Positions 56,016 to 64,000 of a DNA stretch of 64,000 nt are shown piece by piece (position 1 is the first letter of the stretch; the number at the start of each line of letters is the position of its first letter). The notes beneath the pieces were generated by a model, which saw only the letters and a program-made list of their open reading frames with translations, ran no database searches and had not been told where the DNA came from. Both the position numbers and the translations under genes were made by a program. The stretch covers positions 62,001 through 126,000 of the forward strand of contig JAGBHK010000008.1 of assembly GCA_017935565.1 (NCBI GenBank). The letters run 5' to 3'. This DNA comes from Lachnospiraceae bacterium (lineage in GTDB: Bacteria > Bacillota > Clostridia > Lachnospirales > Lachnospiraceae).

Positions 56016-57863
56016 CTACTTACTTTCTACGTAAAGTCTACATCTTGTTTCTCCACGTCTAGATTCTTTTGTTGAATGTACCACTGTAAATTCTATATAC
56101 TCTCCAGTATTTTCATTAGTAAATTGCTTGTTTTCATCAAGTAATATAATTTTATTATCCTTGATTTTATACTGTCCTATATAAGAATAATCCATTTCCA
56201 AATGAGTATCTTTTTCATTAGTAATATCAAAAATCTCACCTGAATTGTATGTTCCAAACAATCTAACTGTCGCAGTATTACCTTCCATTGTGTACTTAGC
56301 ATTGCATGAAATTATATTTTTCATTCTGCTTTCACTACTATCCATATACTGCATTTTTCCATTATCATTAACAAACACAAACTTTAGAGTTCCACCATCT
56401 TCTGTTGATGTTTGAAAACTGGTCTGATTCGAGTCAAAATTGTATTTATAACTTTCACCAAACTTATAATTGCCTATATATTCTTCTACCTCTACTTTCG
56501 TAAAATCAATATAGTTAAATTTACTTGCATCTTCCTCAGAATATACCCAAGCAGTATCTTCGATACTTTCTCCCTTACTATTCTTCAAATATCTGTAAAT
56601 AAAATCATCAGGCCTGTTACAATCATAGACATAAACTCGTACAGTATCGTCATCAATCATTTCTGATTTATATGCTACAAGCGCATGTCCACCACCATTT
56701 ACATGAGGAGATACAATAACAGGGATTCCTTCAGATAACTTACCACACATCAATTCAACATAACTCCAATGGTTATCCTTTACAGCTGGTCCTAACAATT
56801 TATTCGCAGCATTACATCTATAGAAACTATCCTCTAGCAAACTAAAAAATGCTGTATCTGAATCAGATAAATCATAGTCATCTGAATCATCAGTTATAGG
56901 AGACCAATACGAATTCTTTTTGTCTGCTACAGTATATCCATCTCTAGACAAAGAATCATTAATATTCAAGGACGGTGTGGCATGTTTCACGCTTTCTATA
57001 TCTAAATCATCCATAGGTGAATCACCATAAATCACATCAGCCCAATCATGCTCTAATACTACCTCATCCTCAATTGGTGGTCTTAATCCTAAAAACTTCA
57101 TTATAGCTAAATACGCGTATCCTGCACATTTACCTCCACCACCAACTACATCAACATTTTCAAAAGGAAAACCGTCAGTTTCAGGTCTAAATCCAGTGTC
57201 AGTGTTGAACCATTCTTGCTGCAATTTAATATTATTTTCCTGAATATACTCTTCAAGTTCGTCCTCAGACATTGTCTGAGTGTCATATGCAAATCTTAAC
57301 TTATCCGGTATAGCGTCTTCACTGTAAAATTCAACTTCCCAATATCCGCCATCCATCAATGAAGATATAATATCTTTCATATGAGATTTAATACCAATAG
57401 TAGCTTTGTATTCTGTAGTACTACTGTCAATTACAGTTAATAAAAGTGTTCCATTTGCTAATTTATTGTCATACCACTTTTCTGGGTCTGTCCATTTCGT
57501 AGCATCAAACAATCCATCACCCTTATGTAACCAAATTAAAACTGGCTTACACTTATTGTACTCATCATTTCTAGCTGCATCGATTTCAATATCAACCACT
57601 GTATTGCCTGATTCCGCACGCTTTTTAATGAGTATACCAGTATTTTTAATATCCTCCTCGCTGGTGCAATACATCGTATTTTCAATCTCTTTACCATTCT
57701 CATCTAAGTAGTGATAACGGTGAAATGATAATCCAAACAACTGCTCTGTCAATGACAGATTAGGATTGTCAACATCTGCTAATGTTATCTTAGCACTTCC
57801 AACTGTTATTATCACACATAATAACAATGCAAATAATCTTTTTGATACATTAAGTATTTTCAT
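56016..57863 (-). CDS. Secreted papain-like cysteine peptidase candidate
   Basis: A 615-residue protein with a signal peptide (about 1-29). The middle has GGGGKCAGYAYLAIMKF (candidate C246), GGGHALVAYKS (candidate H393) and VYVYDCNRPDD (candidate D414/N416), in the order of papain-like peptidases. The N-terminal 200 and the C-terminal 180 residues are extracellular-style domains I cannot name. The protein ends without a membrane helix. It could process neighbours or host peptides; this is inference. It is followed 9 bases later by the TSP3-CBM gene. Confidence 0.65.
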   Translation of the reverse strand: MKILNVSKRLFALLLCVIITVGSAKITLADVDNPNLSLTEQLFGLSFHRYHYLDENGKEIENTMYCTSEEDIKNTGILIKKRAESGNTVVDIEIDAARNDEYNKCKPVLIWLHKGDGLFDATKWTDPEKWYDNKLANGTLLLTVIDSSTTEYKATIGIKSHMKDIISSLMDGGYWEVEFYSEDAIPDKLRFAYDTQTMSEDELEEYIQENNIKLQQEWFNTDTGFRPETDGFPFENVDVVGGGGKCAGYAYLAIMKFLGLRPPIEDEVVLEHDWADVIYGDSPMDDLDIESVKHATPSLNINDSLSRDGYTVADKKNSYWSPITDDSDDYDLSDSDTAFFSLLEDSFYRCNAANKLLGPAVKDNHWSYVELMCGKLSEGIPVIVSPHVNGGGHALVAYKSEMIDDDTVRVYVYDCNRPDDFIYRYLKNSKGESIEDTAWVYSEEDASKFNYIDFTKVEVEEYIGNYKFGESYKYNFDSNQTSFQTSTEDGGTLKFVFVNDNGKMQYMDSSESRMKNIISCNAKYTMEGNTATVRLFGTYNSGEIFDITNEKDTHLEMDYSYIGQYKIKDNKIILLDENKQFTNENTGEYIEFTVVHSTKESRRGETRCRLYVESK

Positions 57864-57904
57864 TTATTGTTTTCTCCTCTTTATGTGTAAATAAAATGTC
57901 AATA

Positions 57905-58744
57905 TTAATAATCTTTTTCAACCACTTCGCCTATTTCAATAATTTCAAACTCATTACTTGGATTGCCGAATACTCTGATAACACTAACATCACACTTTGC
58001 TTTACATTTAATATAATCAATTCTTTTTTCAGAATATCCAACTAACTGATTAAATAATTCTTCATTGTCCTTTTTATAGATAGTTACCGTCGAGACAACT
58101 CTCTTATTTTCTGATAACGAATCCATATCAACAGAATCATTATCTTCGTACCAGTAACATGTATACATAATGTATGCATTCTCACTATCTAAATTTTCAT
58201 ACATTTCATTATATATACTCATTATAAAATTGCCTTCGCCAACCTCAAACAAATCGCACTCATTAATAAAATACTTCTTTGCTTCGTCAACATCGCCATT
58301 TACAGATACAGTCTCATTATTATTTACGATTTTATAATCAGTTACTGTGCCTTTTTCAGTTGTATCAGCATCCTTAGCTGCATCGTATGCTATGTATAAA
58401 TGGAAATCATTGTCCGAATCGGTTGTCAATCCATAACAATAATACCAAAGTGTTTCATACTGTTCTTCCGACAAAAGGAACATTTCTTTTACGCCATCAA
58501 ACTGAGCATATAATTCATATATAACTTTTTCTTCGCCATCTACTGTTCCTTTTTCAGTATATAAGTCTTTGAATTCTACTTCAATCCATTCAATGTCTTC
58601 CTCTGACTTTTCGTTACTTGTTTTTCCTCCATCACTTTCTTTTTTGCTTTCCTTGCTGTCACTTGCCTCATCCTTAGAGCACGCAAACAAACTAGTAATC
58701 GCTAATGCTACAATAAGCATCATTGTAAATAATTTTTTCATCAT
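57905..58744 (-). CDS. Lipoprotein, unknown
   Basis: A 279-residue protein with a signal peptide ending in a lipobox-like SLFAC (Cys about residue 22), followed by an acidic Lys/Glu/Ser linker and a mainly beta C-terminal domain. I know of no motif. A GGTG site lies before two tandem ATG codons. It is 41 bases upstream of the papain-like gene and may be the first gene of that operon. Confidence 0.65.
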   Translation of the reverse strand: MMKKLFTMMLIVALAITSLFACSKDEASDSKESKKESDGGKTSNEKSEEDIEWIEVEFKDLYTEKGTVDGEEKVIYELYAQFDGVKEMFLLSEEQYETLWYYCYGLTTDSDNDFHLYIAYDAAKDADTTEKGTVTDYKIVNNNETVSVNGDVDEAKKYFINECDLFEVGEGNFIMSIYNEMYENLDSENAYIMYTCYWYEDNDSVDMDSLSENKRVVSTVTIYKKDNEELFNQLVGYSEKRIDYIKCKAKCDVSVIRVFGNPSNEFEIIEIGEVVEKDY

Positions 58745-58930
58745 CTTTTTTCACCTCTTATTCTTATTTAAACCTGCACCATTTTGCAAGTTCGATATGA
58801 ATTATATAACACACGAACTCATTATACAATCATCATATTAACGAAATAAAGGTGGTTAATTCTCTTTTTTTGCGTAAATATGATGATTTTTGTCCTTTTT
58901 ACATCGTTTTTTCTCCTGCATCAATCTAAA

Positions 58931-58994
58931 AAAAGAGTCAGCATTCAAGCGTAACCGGTTTTCCAGACCGAATCACTCGAATACTAACTCTTTT
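58931..58994 (-). terminator. Terminator, copy B of a shared hairpin type
   Basis: Arms aaaagagtcagcattc and gaatactaactcttttt pair with several G-T pairs and are followed on the minus strand by TTTTTTT. Inside lie aagcgtaac and aatcact, as in copy A at 54773-54832, plus a ccggt/accg stem. It follows the 59016 gene by 21 bases. Confidence 0.8.
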
Positions 58995-59015
58995 ACACTA
59001 AATGTAGCAAATTTT

Positions 59016-59609
59016 CTAATATATTACGTTATCACATTTAGAAAACTTAACACTTTTTCTCACTTCACCACCTACAACAACATCTATAACCACACCATCA
59101 ATTAATTTTTCAATATCTTCTTCCGTCATATCACCAACATACACATACAAACCTACAGGTAAGGTTATAGAATCACCACTATTTATAAAATGATTCATGT
59201 CTAATGTATGTTCATATGAATACAATATATTCTCTTCAAAATATTTAATTTCAGACAATACAGCATCTACTCTCACCTGATCCTGTATACAAAAACTTTT
59301 AACCCTCACATCGAAACTTATATACCTATAATCTTCAGGATTATCACTCTTTGTTCCCTCATATGAATAAATAGTAATCCCATTATGTTCCTCTTTATCT
59401 AGATAATCTACGTCAACCTCCTCCCCAATATCACACTCTACACTCTCCGCATTAGACATTATTCCAAAATTATATGTAAACGAAATAACACATAGCGTTA
59501 GAATACATAATGTAACAAACACAATAATTGATATTACTATAAAATTAATGATTCTTATAGTTATTGACCTCTTTTTCTTTTTACTAACAATGTTTATATT
59601 ATCCATCAA
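59016..59609 (-). CDS. Membrane-anchored protein, unknown
   Basis: A 197-residue protein with a Lys/Arg-rich start (KKKKRS), one hydrophobic helix (about 18-47) and an extracellular beta-rich domain with several acidic stretches. Two conserved-looking cysteines lie in the outer domain (CDIG and FCIQ). I do not recognise it. GGAGGG lies before the ATG and a foldback RNA lies right upstream. Confidence 0.6.
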   Translation of the reverse strand: MMDNINIVSKKKKRSITIRIINFIVISIIVFVTLCILTLCVISFTYNFGIMSNAESVECDIGEEVDVDYLDKEEHNGITIYSYEGTKSDNPEDYRYISFDVRVKSFCIQDQVRVDAVLSEIKYFEENILYSYEHTLDMNHFINSGDSITLPVGLYVYVGDMTEEDIEKLIDGVVIDVVVGGEVRKSVKFSKCDNVIY

Positions 59610-59628
59610 CTATTCCCTCCACAATAAA

Positions 59629-59690
59629 AGCCATAGGTCACTGATACGAGGGATTCTTATAATAAGAGCGCCTACGTATCTACTATGGCT
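59629..59690 (-). repeat. Long foldback just upstream of the ribosome site of the 59016 gene
   Basis: Outer arms 59629-59636 and 59683-59690 (agccatag/ctatggct), then gatacg (59643-59648) with cgtatc (59675-59680), then ctta/taag stems inside: a 62-base imperfect hairpin. It ends 10 bases before the GGAGGG site of the downstream gene on the minus strand. It may be a leader RNA or a mobile foldback repeat. Confidence 0.6.
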
Positions 59691-59753
59691 ACACTTTAAA
59701 TATATCATTCTACACATCTTATGTCAATAAATGAAAGAGCCATAAATATACAA

Positions 59754-59785
59754 AAGCCGGTCATGCACATATGCACAACCGGCTT
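59754..59785 (-). terminator. Terminator of the ilvD-ilvB-serC run
   Basis: Arms 59754-59761 (aagccggt) and 59778-59785, with an inner tgca/tgca stem, followed on the minus strand by TTTTGTATATTT. It lies 45 bases after the serC stop. Confidence 0.78.
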
Positions 59786-59829
59786 ATCTTTTTCACATTA
59801 CTATAATTATTCAGAGCTCGCTCGAAAAA

Positions 59830-60912
59830 TTACATATTTTCTTCTTCAAACTTCTTCATAAATGCAACTAAAGCTTCAACACCTTCGATTGGCATAGCAT
59901 TGTAGATACTTGCTCTCATACCACCAACTGTTCTGTGTCCCTTAAGGTTTTCGAAACCAGCTTCCTTAGCTTCCTTTACAAATTTAGCATCAAGTTCTTC
60001 ATTACCTGTTACGAATGGAACATTCATAAGTGAACGATCCTTAGGTTCAACTGTACCCTTGAATAACTTGCTCTGATCTAAGAAATCATAGAGAATCTTA
60101 GCTTTCTTTTCGTTGTGTTCTTTCATTGCTGAAAGACCACCCATCTTCTTAATCCACTTAAATACCTTACCGCAGATGTAGATGTTGTAGCAAGGAGGTG
60201 TGTTGTACATAGAACCATTATCTGCATGAATCTTATACTTCATCATTGTTGGAGTTCCTGGAAGTGTATCTTCTGTAATAAGGTCCTCTCTAATGATTAC
60301 GATAACTGTACCAGCTGGTCCAATATTCTTCTGAACACCACCGTAAATTACGCCGTACTTTGTTACATCAACTGGCTCTGATAAGAAGCATGATGAAACG
60401 TCAGATACGAGTATTTTGCCCTTTGTATTTGGAAGTTCTTTGAACTTTGTTCCGTAAATTGTGTTGTTTTCACAGATGTATACATAGTCAGCATCTTCTG
60501 GAATATCAAGGTCTGAACAATCTGGGATGTATGAGAATGTCTTATCTGCTGAAGAAGCAACTTCTACTGCTTCACCATAAATCTTAGCTTCCTGGTATGC
60601 CTTCTTTGCCCACTGACCTGTTACGATATGAGCTGCCTTCTTATTCTTCATAAGGTTCATTGGAATCATTGCGAACTGTAATGAAGCACCACCCTGTAAG
60701 AATAATACTTTATAATTATCTGGAATGTTCATTAAATCTCTTAAATCAGCTTCTGCTTCATCAATGATTGCCTGGTAAGCCTTTGAACGATGGCTCATTT
60801 CCATAACTGACATACCAGTTCCTTTGTAATCAAACATTTCCTCTGCTGCTTCTTTTAATACTTCTTCAGGTAACACTGCTGGACCTGCTGAAAAGTTATA
60901 TACTCTTGACAT
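59830..60912 (-). CDS. serC: Phosphoserine aminotransferase
   Basis: SerC transfers the amino group from glutamate to 3-phosphohydroxypyruvate with PLP. 360 residues: FSAGPAVLPEEVLKEA at the start, the phosphate/PLP block LFLQGGASLQFAMIPMN, and the PLP lysine in YGGVQKNIGPAG near 195. The last part has GHRTVGGMRASIYNAM. It is 15 bases after ilvB in the same run of genes, an arrangement that links serine and branched-chain synthesis. Confidence 0.97.
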   Translation of the reverse strand: MSRVYNFSAGPAVLPEEVLKEAAEEMFDYKGTGMSVMEMSHRSKAYQAIIDEAEADLRDLMNIPDNYKVLFLQGGASLQFAMIPMNLMKNKKAAHIVTGQWAKKAYQEAKIYGEAVEVASSADKTFSYIPDCSDLDIPEDADYVYICENNTIYGTKFKELPNTKGKILVSDVSSCFLSEPVDVTKYGVIYGGVQKNIGPAGTVIVIIREDLITEDTLPGTPTMMKYKIHADNGSMYNTPPCYNIYICGKVFKWIKKMGGLSAMKEHNEKKAKILYDFLDQSKLFKGTVEPKDRSLMNVPFVTGNEELDAKFVKEAKEAGFENLKGHRTVGGMRASIYNAMPIEGVEALVAFMKKFEEENM

Positions 60913-60927
60913 AATAATATCTCCTTC

Positions 60928-62607
60928 TTATTTGTTTTCTAAATCTTTAGCATCAAATGCTTCTGCAATTGCTCCGCCCGGTGCAACCATTGGGAACACC
61001 TTGTCATCTTCTGCAATCTGGCATTCGATAACAACTGGAACATCCTGGTTAAGTGCTTCTGCAAGTACTGAATCAACTTCATCCTTAGATGTGATTCTAT
61101 ATGCCTTAGCACCCATAGCTTCTGCAAGTTTAACAAAGTCAACTGCATCATTTAATATTGTATTAGAATATCTCTGGCCATAGAACAATGTCTGCCACTG
61201 TCTAACCATACCAAGTACGTGATTGTTAATAACAACCTGTACGATTGGAACATTATATCTAACTGCTGTAGCGATTTCGTTCATATTCATTCTGAAACAA
61301 CCATCACCTGCAATATTGATAACCTTCTTGTCAGGTCTTGCAATTTTAGCACCAATAGAAGCGCCAAGACCGTAACCCATTGTACCAAGACCACCTGAAG
61401 AAATAAGCGTTCTTGGTTCTTTGTATTTATAGAACTGAGCAGCCCACATCTGATGCTGACCAACCTCTGTTGTGATAACAGCTTCACCCTTTGTAGCCTC
61501 GTAAATCTTTTCGATTACGTATGGACCTGTAAGTGCATCCTGATTGTATGAAAGTGGGAATTTTTCCTTCATTTCTTTAACTTCAGCAATCCATTCTGCA
61601 TGGTCTTGTGAATCAAGTTTAGCATTAATTCTAGCAAGAACCTCTTTAGCATCACCGATAATGCTTACATCTGTCTTAACATTCTTGTTGATTTCAGCTG
61701 CATCAACGTCAATGTGAATAATCTTTGCATTATTAGCAAACTTGCTAGCATTACCTGTTACTCTATCACTAAATCTTGCGCCGATTGCAATAAGTAAATC
61801 ACATTTAGAAACACCGAAGTTAGATGCCTTTGTACCGTGCATACCAATCATACCTGTGTAAAGTTCATCATTGTTATCAAATGCGCCCTTACCCATAAGT
61901 GAATCACAAACTGGAGCATTAACTTTCTTAACGAACTCTGCTAATTCTTCGTTAGCTGCAGCTGCGATAACACCACCACCAATGTAGATAAAAGGCTTCT
62001 TAGCTTCCTTGATAAGTTCGATAGCTGCATCTACAGAACAATCACAAATTGTTTCTGTCTTTCTTTCAATCTTCTTAGGTTCAACTGGAGTGTATTCGCA
62101 AACACCTGCTGTAGCATCCTTTGTAATATCCACAAGTACAGGACCTGGTCTGCCAGATGCTGCAATGTAGAAAGCTTCTCTAATTGTATCAGCAATATCT
62201 TCTACATTCTTAACAATGTAGTTGTGCTTTGTAATAGGCATTGTAACGCCTGCAATATCGATTTCCTGGAAAGAATCCTTACCAAGAGCTGGTTTAGCAA
62301 CGTTTGCAGTAATAGCTACAAGTGGAATAGAATCCATATAAGCTGTAGCAATACCTGTTACTAAGTTTGTTGCACCAGGACCTGAAGTAGCCATACAAAC
62401 ACCAACCTTACCTGTTGCTCTTGCATAACCATCAGCTGCATGTGATGCGCCCTGCTCGTGAGATGTAAGAACATGCTTAATCTCGCTCTGGTGCTTATAT
62501 AAAGCATCATAAACATTTAAAATTGTACCACCTGGATAACCAAAGATTGTATCAACTTTTTGTTCTTTTAAACATTCAATAATAATTTCCGAACCATTTA
62601 ACTGCAT
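60928..62607 (-). CDS. ilvB: Acetolactate synthase large subunit
   Basis: A TPP enzyme making 2-acetolactate, the first common step of valine and leucine synthesis. 559 residues, family length: GYPGGTILNVYDAL (about 20-33), TSHEQGASHAADGYARATGK with the catalytic Glu, a FAD-binding middle, and the TPP motif GDGCFRMNMNEIATAVRYN near 435. No small regulatory subunit (ilvN) is next to it, so it either works alone or ilvN lies elsewhere. It is 18 bases after the ilvD stop. Confidence 0.95.
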   Translation of the reverse strand: MQLNGSEIIIECLKEQKVDTIFGYPGGTILNVYDALYKHQSEIKHVLTSHEQGASHAADGYARATGKVGVCMATSGPGATNLVTGIATAYMDSIPLVAITANVAKPALGKDSFQEIDIAGVTMPITKHNYIVKNVEDIADTIREAFYIAASGRPGPVLVDITKDATAGVCEYTPVEPKKIERKTETICDCSVDAAIELIKEAKKPFIYIGGGVIAAAANEELAEFVKKVNAPVCDSLMGKGAFDNNDELYTGMIGMHGTKASNFGVSKCDLLIAIGARFSDRVTGNASKFANNAKIIHIDVDAAEINKNVKTDVSIIGDAKEVLARINAKLDSQDHAEWIAEVKEMKEKFPLSYNQDALTGPYVIEKIYEATKGEAVITTEVGQHQMWAAQFYKYKEPRTLISSGGLGTMGYGLGASIGAKIARPDKKVINIAGDGCFRMNMNEIATAVRYNVPIVQVVINNHVLGMVRQWQTLFYGQRYSNTILNDAVDFVKLAEAMGAKAYRITSKDEVDSVLAEALNQDVPVVIECQIAEDDKVFPMVAPGGAIAEAFDAKDLENK

Positions 62608-62625
62608 ATTTTCTCAACCTTTCTC

Positions 62626-64000
62626 TTATATATTACTCTTAAGTACTGCACCCTTGCTTGCACTTGTAACAAGGGAAGCATATCTTCCAAGGTAACCATC
62701 CTTAACTTTTGGTTCTCTTGGCTGCCATTTAGCTTTTCTAGCTGCAAATTCTTCTTCTGAAATTGCAAGTTCAAGTAAGTGATTGTCAATATCAATATTG
62801 ATGATATCGCCTTCTTCAACTAATGCGATAGGACCACCTACTGCCGCTTCCGGACAAACATGACCAATTGAAGCACCTCTTGAAGCACCTGAGAAACGAC
62901 CATCTGTAATAAGAGCTACTGATGAGCCAAGTCCCATACCTGCGATTGCAGATGTAGGATTAAGCATTTCTCTCATACCAGGACCACCCTTAGGGCCTTC
63001 ATATCTGATAACTACTACGTCGCCAGCAACGATTTTGCCTGACTTAATAGCGTCAATTGCATCTTCTTCACAATCAAATACTCTTGCAGGACCTGAATGC
63101 TTAAGCATTTCAGGAACAACTGCTGAACGCTTAACAACACAAGTATCTGGAGCTAAGTTACCACGTAATACTGCAATACCACCAACTTCACTGTATGGAT
63201 TTTCGATTGGACGGATAACTTCTGGATCCCTATTTACACAGCCTTCGATATTTTCTCCAACTGTCTTACCTGTAGCTGTAATCAAATCTGTATGTAATAA
63301 GTTCTTTTTATTTAATTCATTCATTACTGCGTATACACCGCCAGCTTCATTTAAGTCTTCAATGTATGTATGACCAGCTGGTGCAAGGTGGCAAAGGTTA
63401 GGAGTTCTAGCACTGATTTCATTTGCAATATCAAGGTTGATATCTACGCCAGCTTCATTTGCGATAGCTGGTAAATGAAGCATACTGTTTGTACTACATC
63501 CAAGTGCCATATCTACTGTTAAAGCATTTTCGAACGCTTCTTTTGTCATAATATCTCTTGGCTTAATTCCTTTTTCAAGGAGTTCCATAATCTTCATACC
63601 TGCATGCTTTGCAAGTTTGATTCTTTCTGAATAAACAGCTGGGATTGTACCATTTCCTGGAAGACCCATACCAAGAGCCTCTGTTAAACAGTTCATACTG
63701 TTTGCTGTGTACATACCTGAGCATGAACCACATGTTGGACAAGCCTTTGCTTCGAACTCTTCAACATCTTCGAGAGTCATTGTTCCAGCTGCATATGAAC
63801 CAACTGCTTCAAACATACTTGATAAAGATGTCTTACAACCCTTTACTCTACCTGCAAGCATTGGACCACCACTTACAAAGATTGTAGGTACATTAAGTCT
63901 TGCTGCTGCCATAAGAAGACCTGGTACATTCTTATCACAGTTTGGAATCATAACCAATGCGTCAAATTTATGAGCCATTGCCATACACTCTGTTGAGTCA
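62626..64000 (-). CDS. ilvD: Dihydroxy-acid dehydratase, 5' end beyond the window
   Basis: The frame runs off the right edge, with [20 protein letters not shown] visible before the first internal ATG. IlvD dehydrates dihydroxy acids in valine and isoleucine synthesis using an Fe-S cluster. The cluster cysteines are in [11 protein letters not shown] and [20 protein letters not shown]. The C-terminal part with [19 protein letters not shown] is complete. About 457 of the usual 555 residues are present. Confidence 0.97.
   Translation of the reverse strand, partial: DSTECMAMAHKFDALVMIPNCDKNVPGLLMAAARLNVPTIFVSGGPMLAGRVKGCKTSLSSMFEAVGSYAAGTMTLEDVEEFEAKACPTCGSCSGMYTANSMNCLTEALGMGLPGNGTIPAVYSERIKLAKHAGMKIMELLEKGIKPRDIMTKEAFENALTVDMALGCSTNSMLHLPAIANEAGVDINLDIANEISARTPNLCHLAPAGHTYIEDLNEAGGVYAVMNELNKKNLLHTDLITATGKTVGENIEGCVNRDPEVIRPIENPYSEVGGIAVLRGNLAPDTCVVKRSAVVPEMLKHSGPARVFDCEEDAIDAIKSGKIVAGDVVVIRYEGPKGGPGMREMLNPTSAIAGMGLGSSVALITDGRFSGASRGASIGHVCPEAAVGGPIALVEEGDIINIDIDNHLLELAISEEEFAARKAKWQPREPKVKDGYLGRYASLVTSASKGAVLKSNI

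Noticed and set aside
59610-59829. Known riboswitch classes (c-di-GMP, fluoride, preQ1) in the foldback before the 59016 gene.
   Set aside because: Their conserved cores are absent; only the hairpin is supported.

Overview
This window looks like chromosomal DNA from a low-GC Gram-positive anaerobe of the Lachnospiraceae, with a gut Lachnospira/Eubacterium eligens-like bacterium as my best guess. The reasons are the AT-rich coding style, the Firmicute order rimP-nusA-rnpM-L7Ae-infB-rbfA-nrnA-truB-ribF, a Tyr T-box leader, GGAGG-type ribosome sites, and large secreted pectin-degrading proteins with trefoil lectin repeats. The genus is an inference; the family is better supported. Almost every gene is on the minus strand. 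The plus-strand genes are argH, a small gene after it, one large surface protein and one small membrane protein.

Layout. 1-7,020: translation and RNA-maturation operon, read right to left, cut at its end in ribF. 7,046-7,225: tRNA-Glu(CTC) with its own promoter and terminator. 7,234-8,145: modular hairpin repeats around a 70-residue membrane protein. 8,142-12,245: a MarR regulator and a heterodimeric ABC exporter. 12,423-14,629: tyrS with promoter and T-box, plus a co-transcribed unknown helical protein. 14,703-16,997: three poorly known genes and a 294-bp element bounded by 17-bp inverted repeats. 17,126-25,476: a five-gene signalling and pectin cassette (SGNH esterase, two membrane-tethered BMP-fold receptors of which one has a nonsense codon, a hybrid histidine kinase, and a 7TM HD-GYP response regulator). 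25,547-30,754: metabolic singletons (MBL hydrolase, argH, Rpn-like nuclease, HAD phosphatase, flavin reductase). 30,891-33,401: a pectate lyase with three trefoil domains. 33,611-36,792: mscS and glgB. 36,887-40,039: znuABC and zur, with DUF1015, an M18 aminopeptidase, DUF2752 and DUF898 proteins upstream to 43,564. 43,751-47,930: serA, a chemotaxis receptor and a diguanylate cyclase. 48,108-59,609: a surface and hypothetical region (transglutaminase-like, cohesin-like, TSP3-CBM and papain-like proteins) with an embedded macro domain / LURP-one / Nudix-HD set. 59,830-64,000: serC, ilvB and ilvD.

Working together. The SGNH esterase and the pectate lyase fit pectin use. The BMP receptors, hybrid kinase and HD-GYP protein could form a closed phosphorelay that lowers c-di-GMP when a small ligand is bound, while the GGDEF/MCP pair makes c-di-GMP elsewhere. 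The zinc operon carries its own repressor. SerA, SerC, IlvB, IlvD and ArgH give amino-acid synthesis.

Most notable: the receptor/kinase/HD-GYP cassette and its broken receptor; four kinds of non-coding structured repeat or inverted-repeat element; a macro/LURP-one/Nudix-HD set; and a cohesin-like protein with no dockerin seen.
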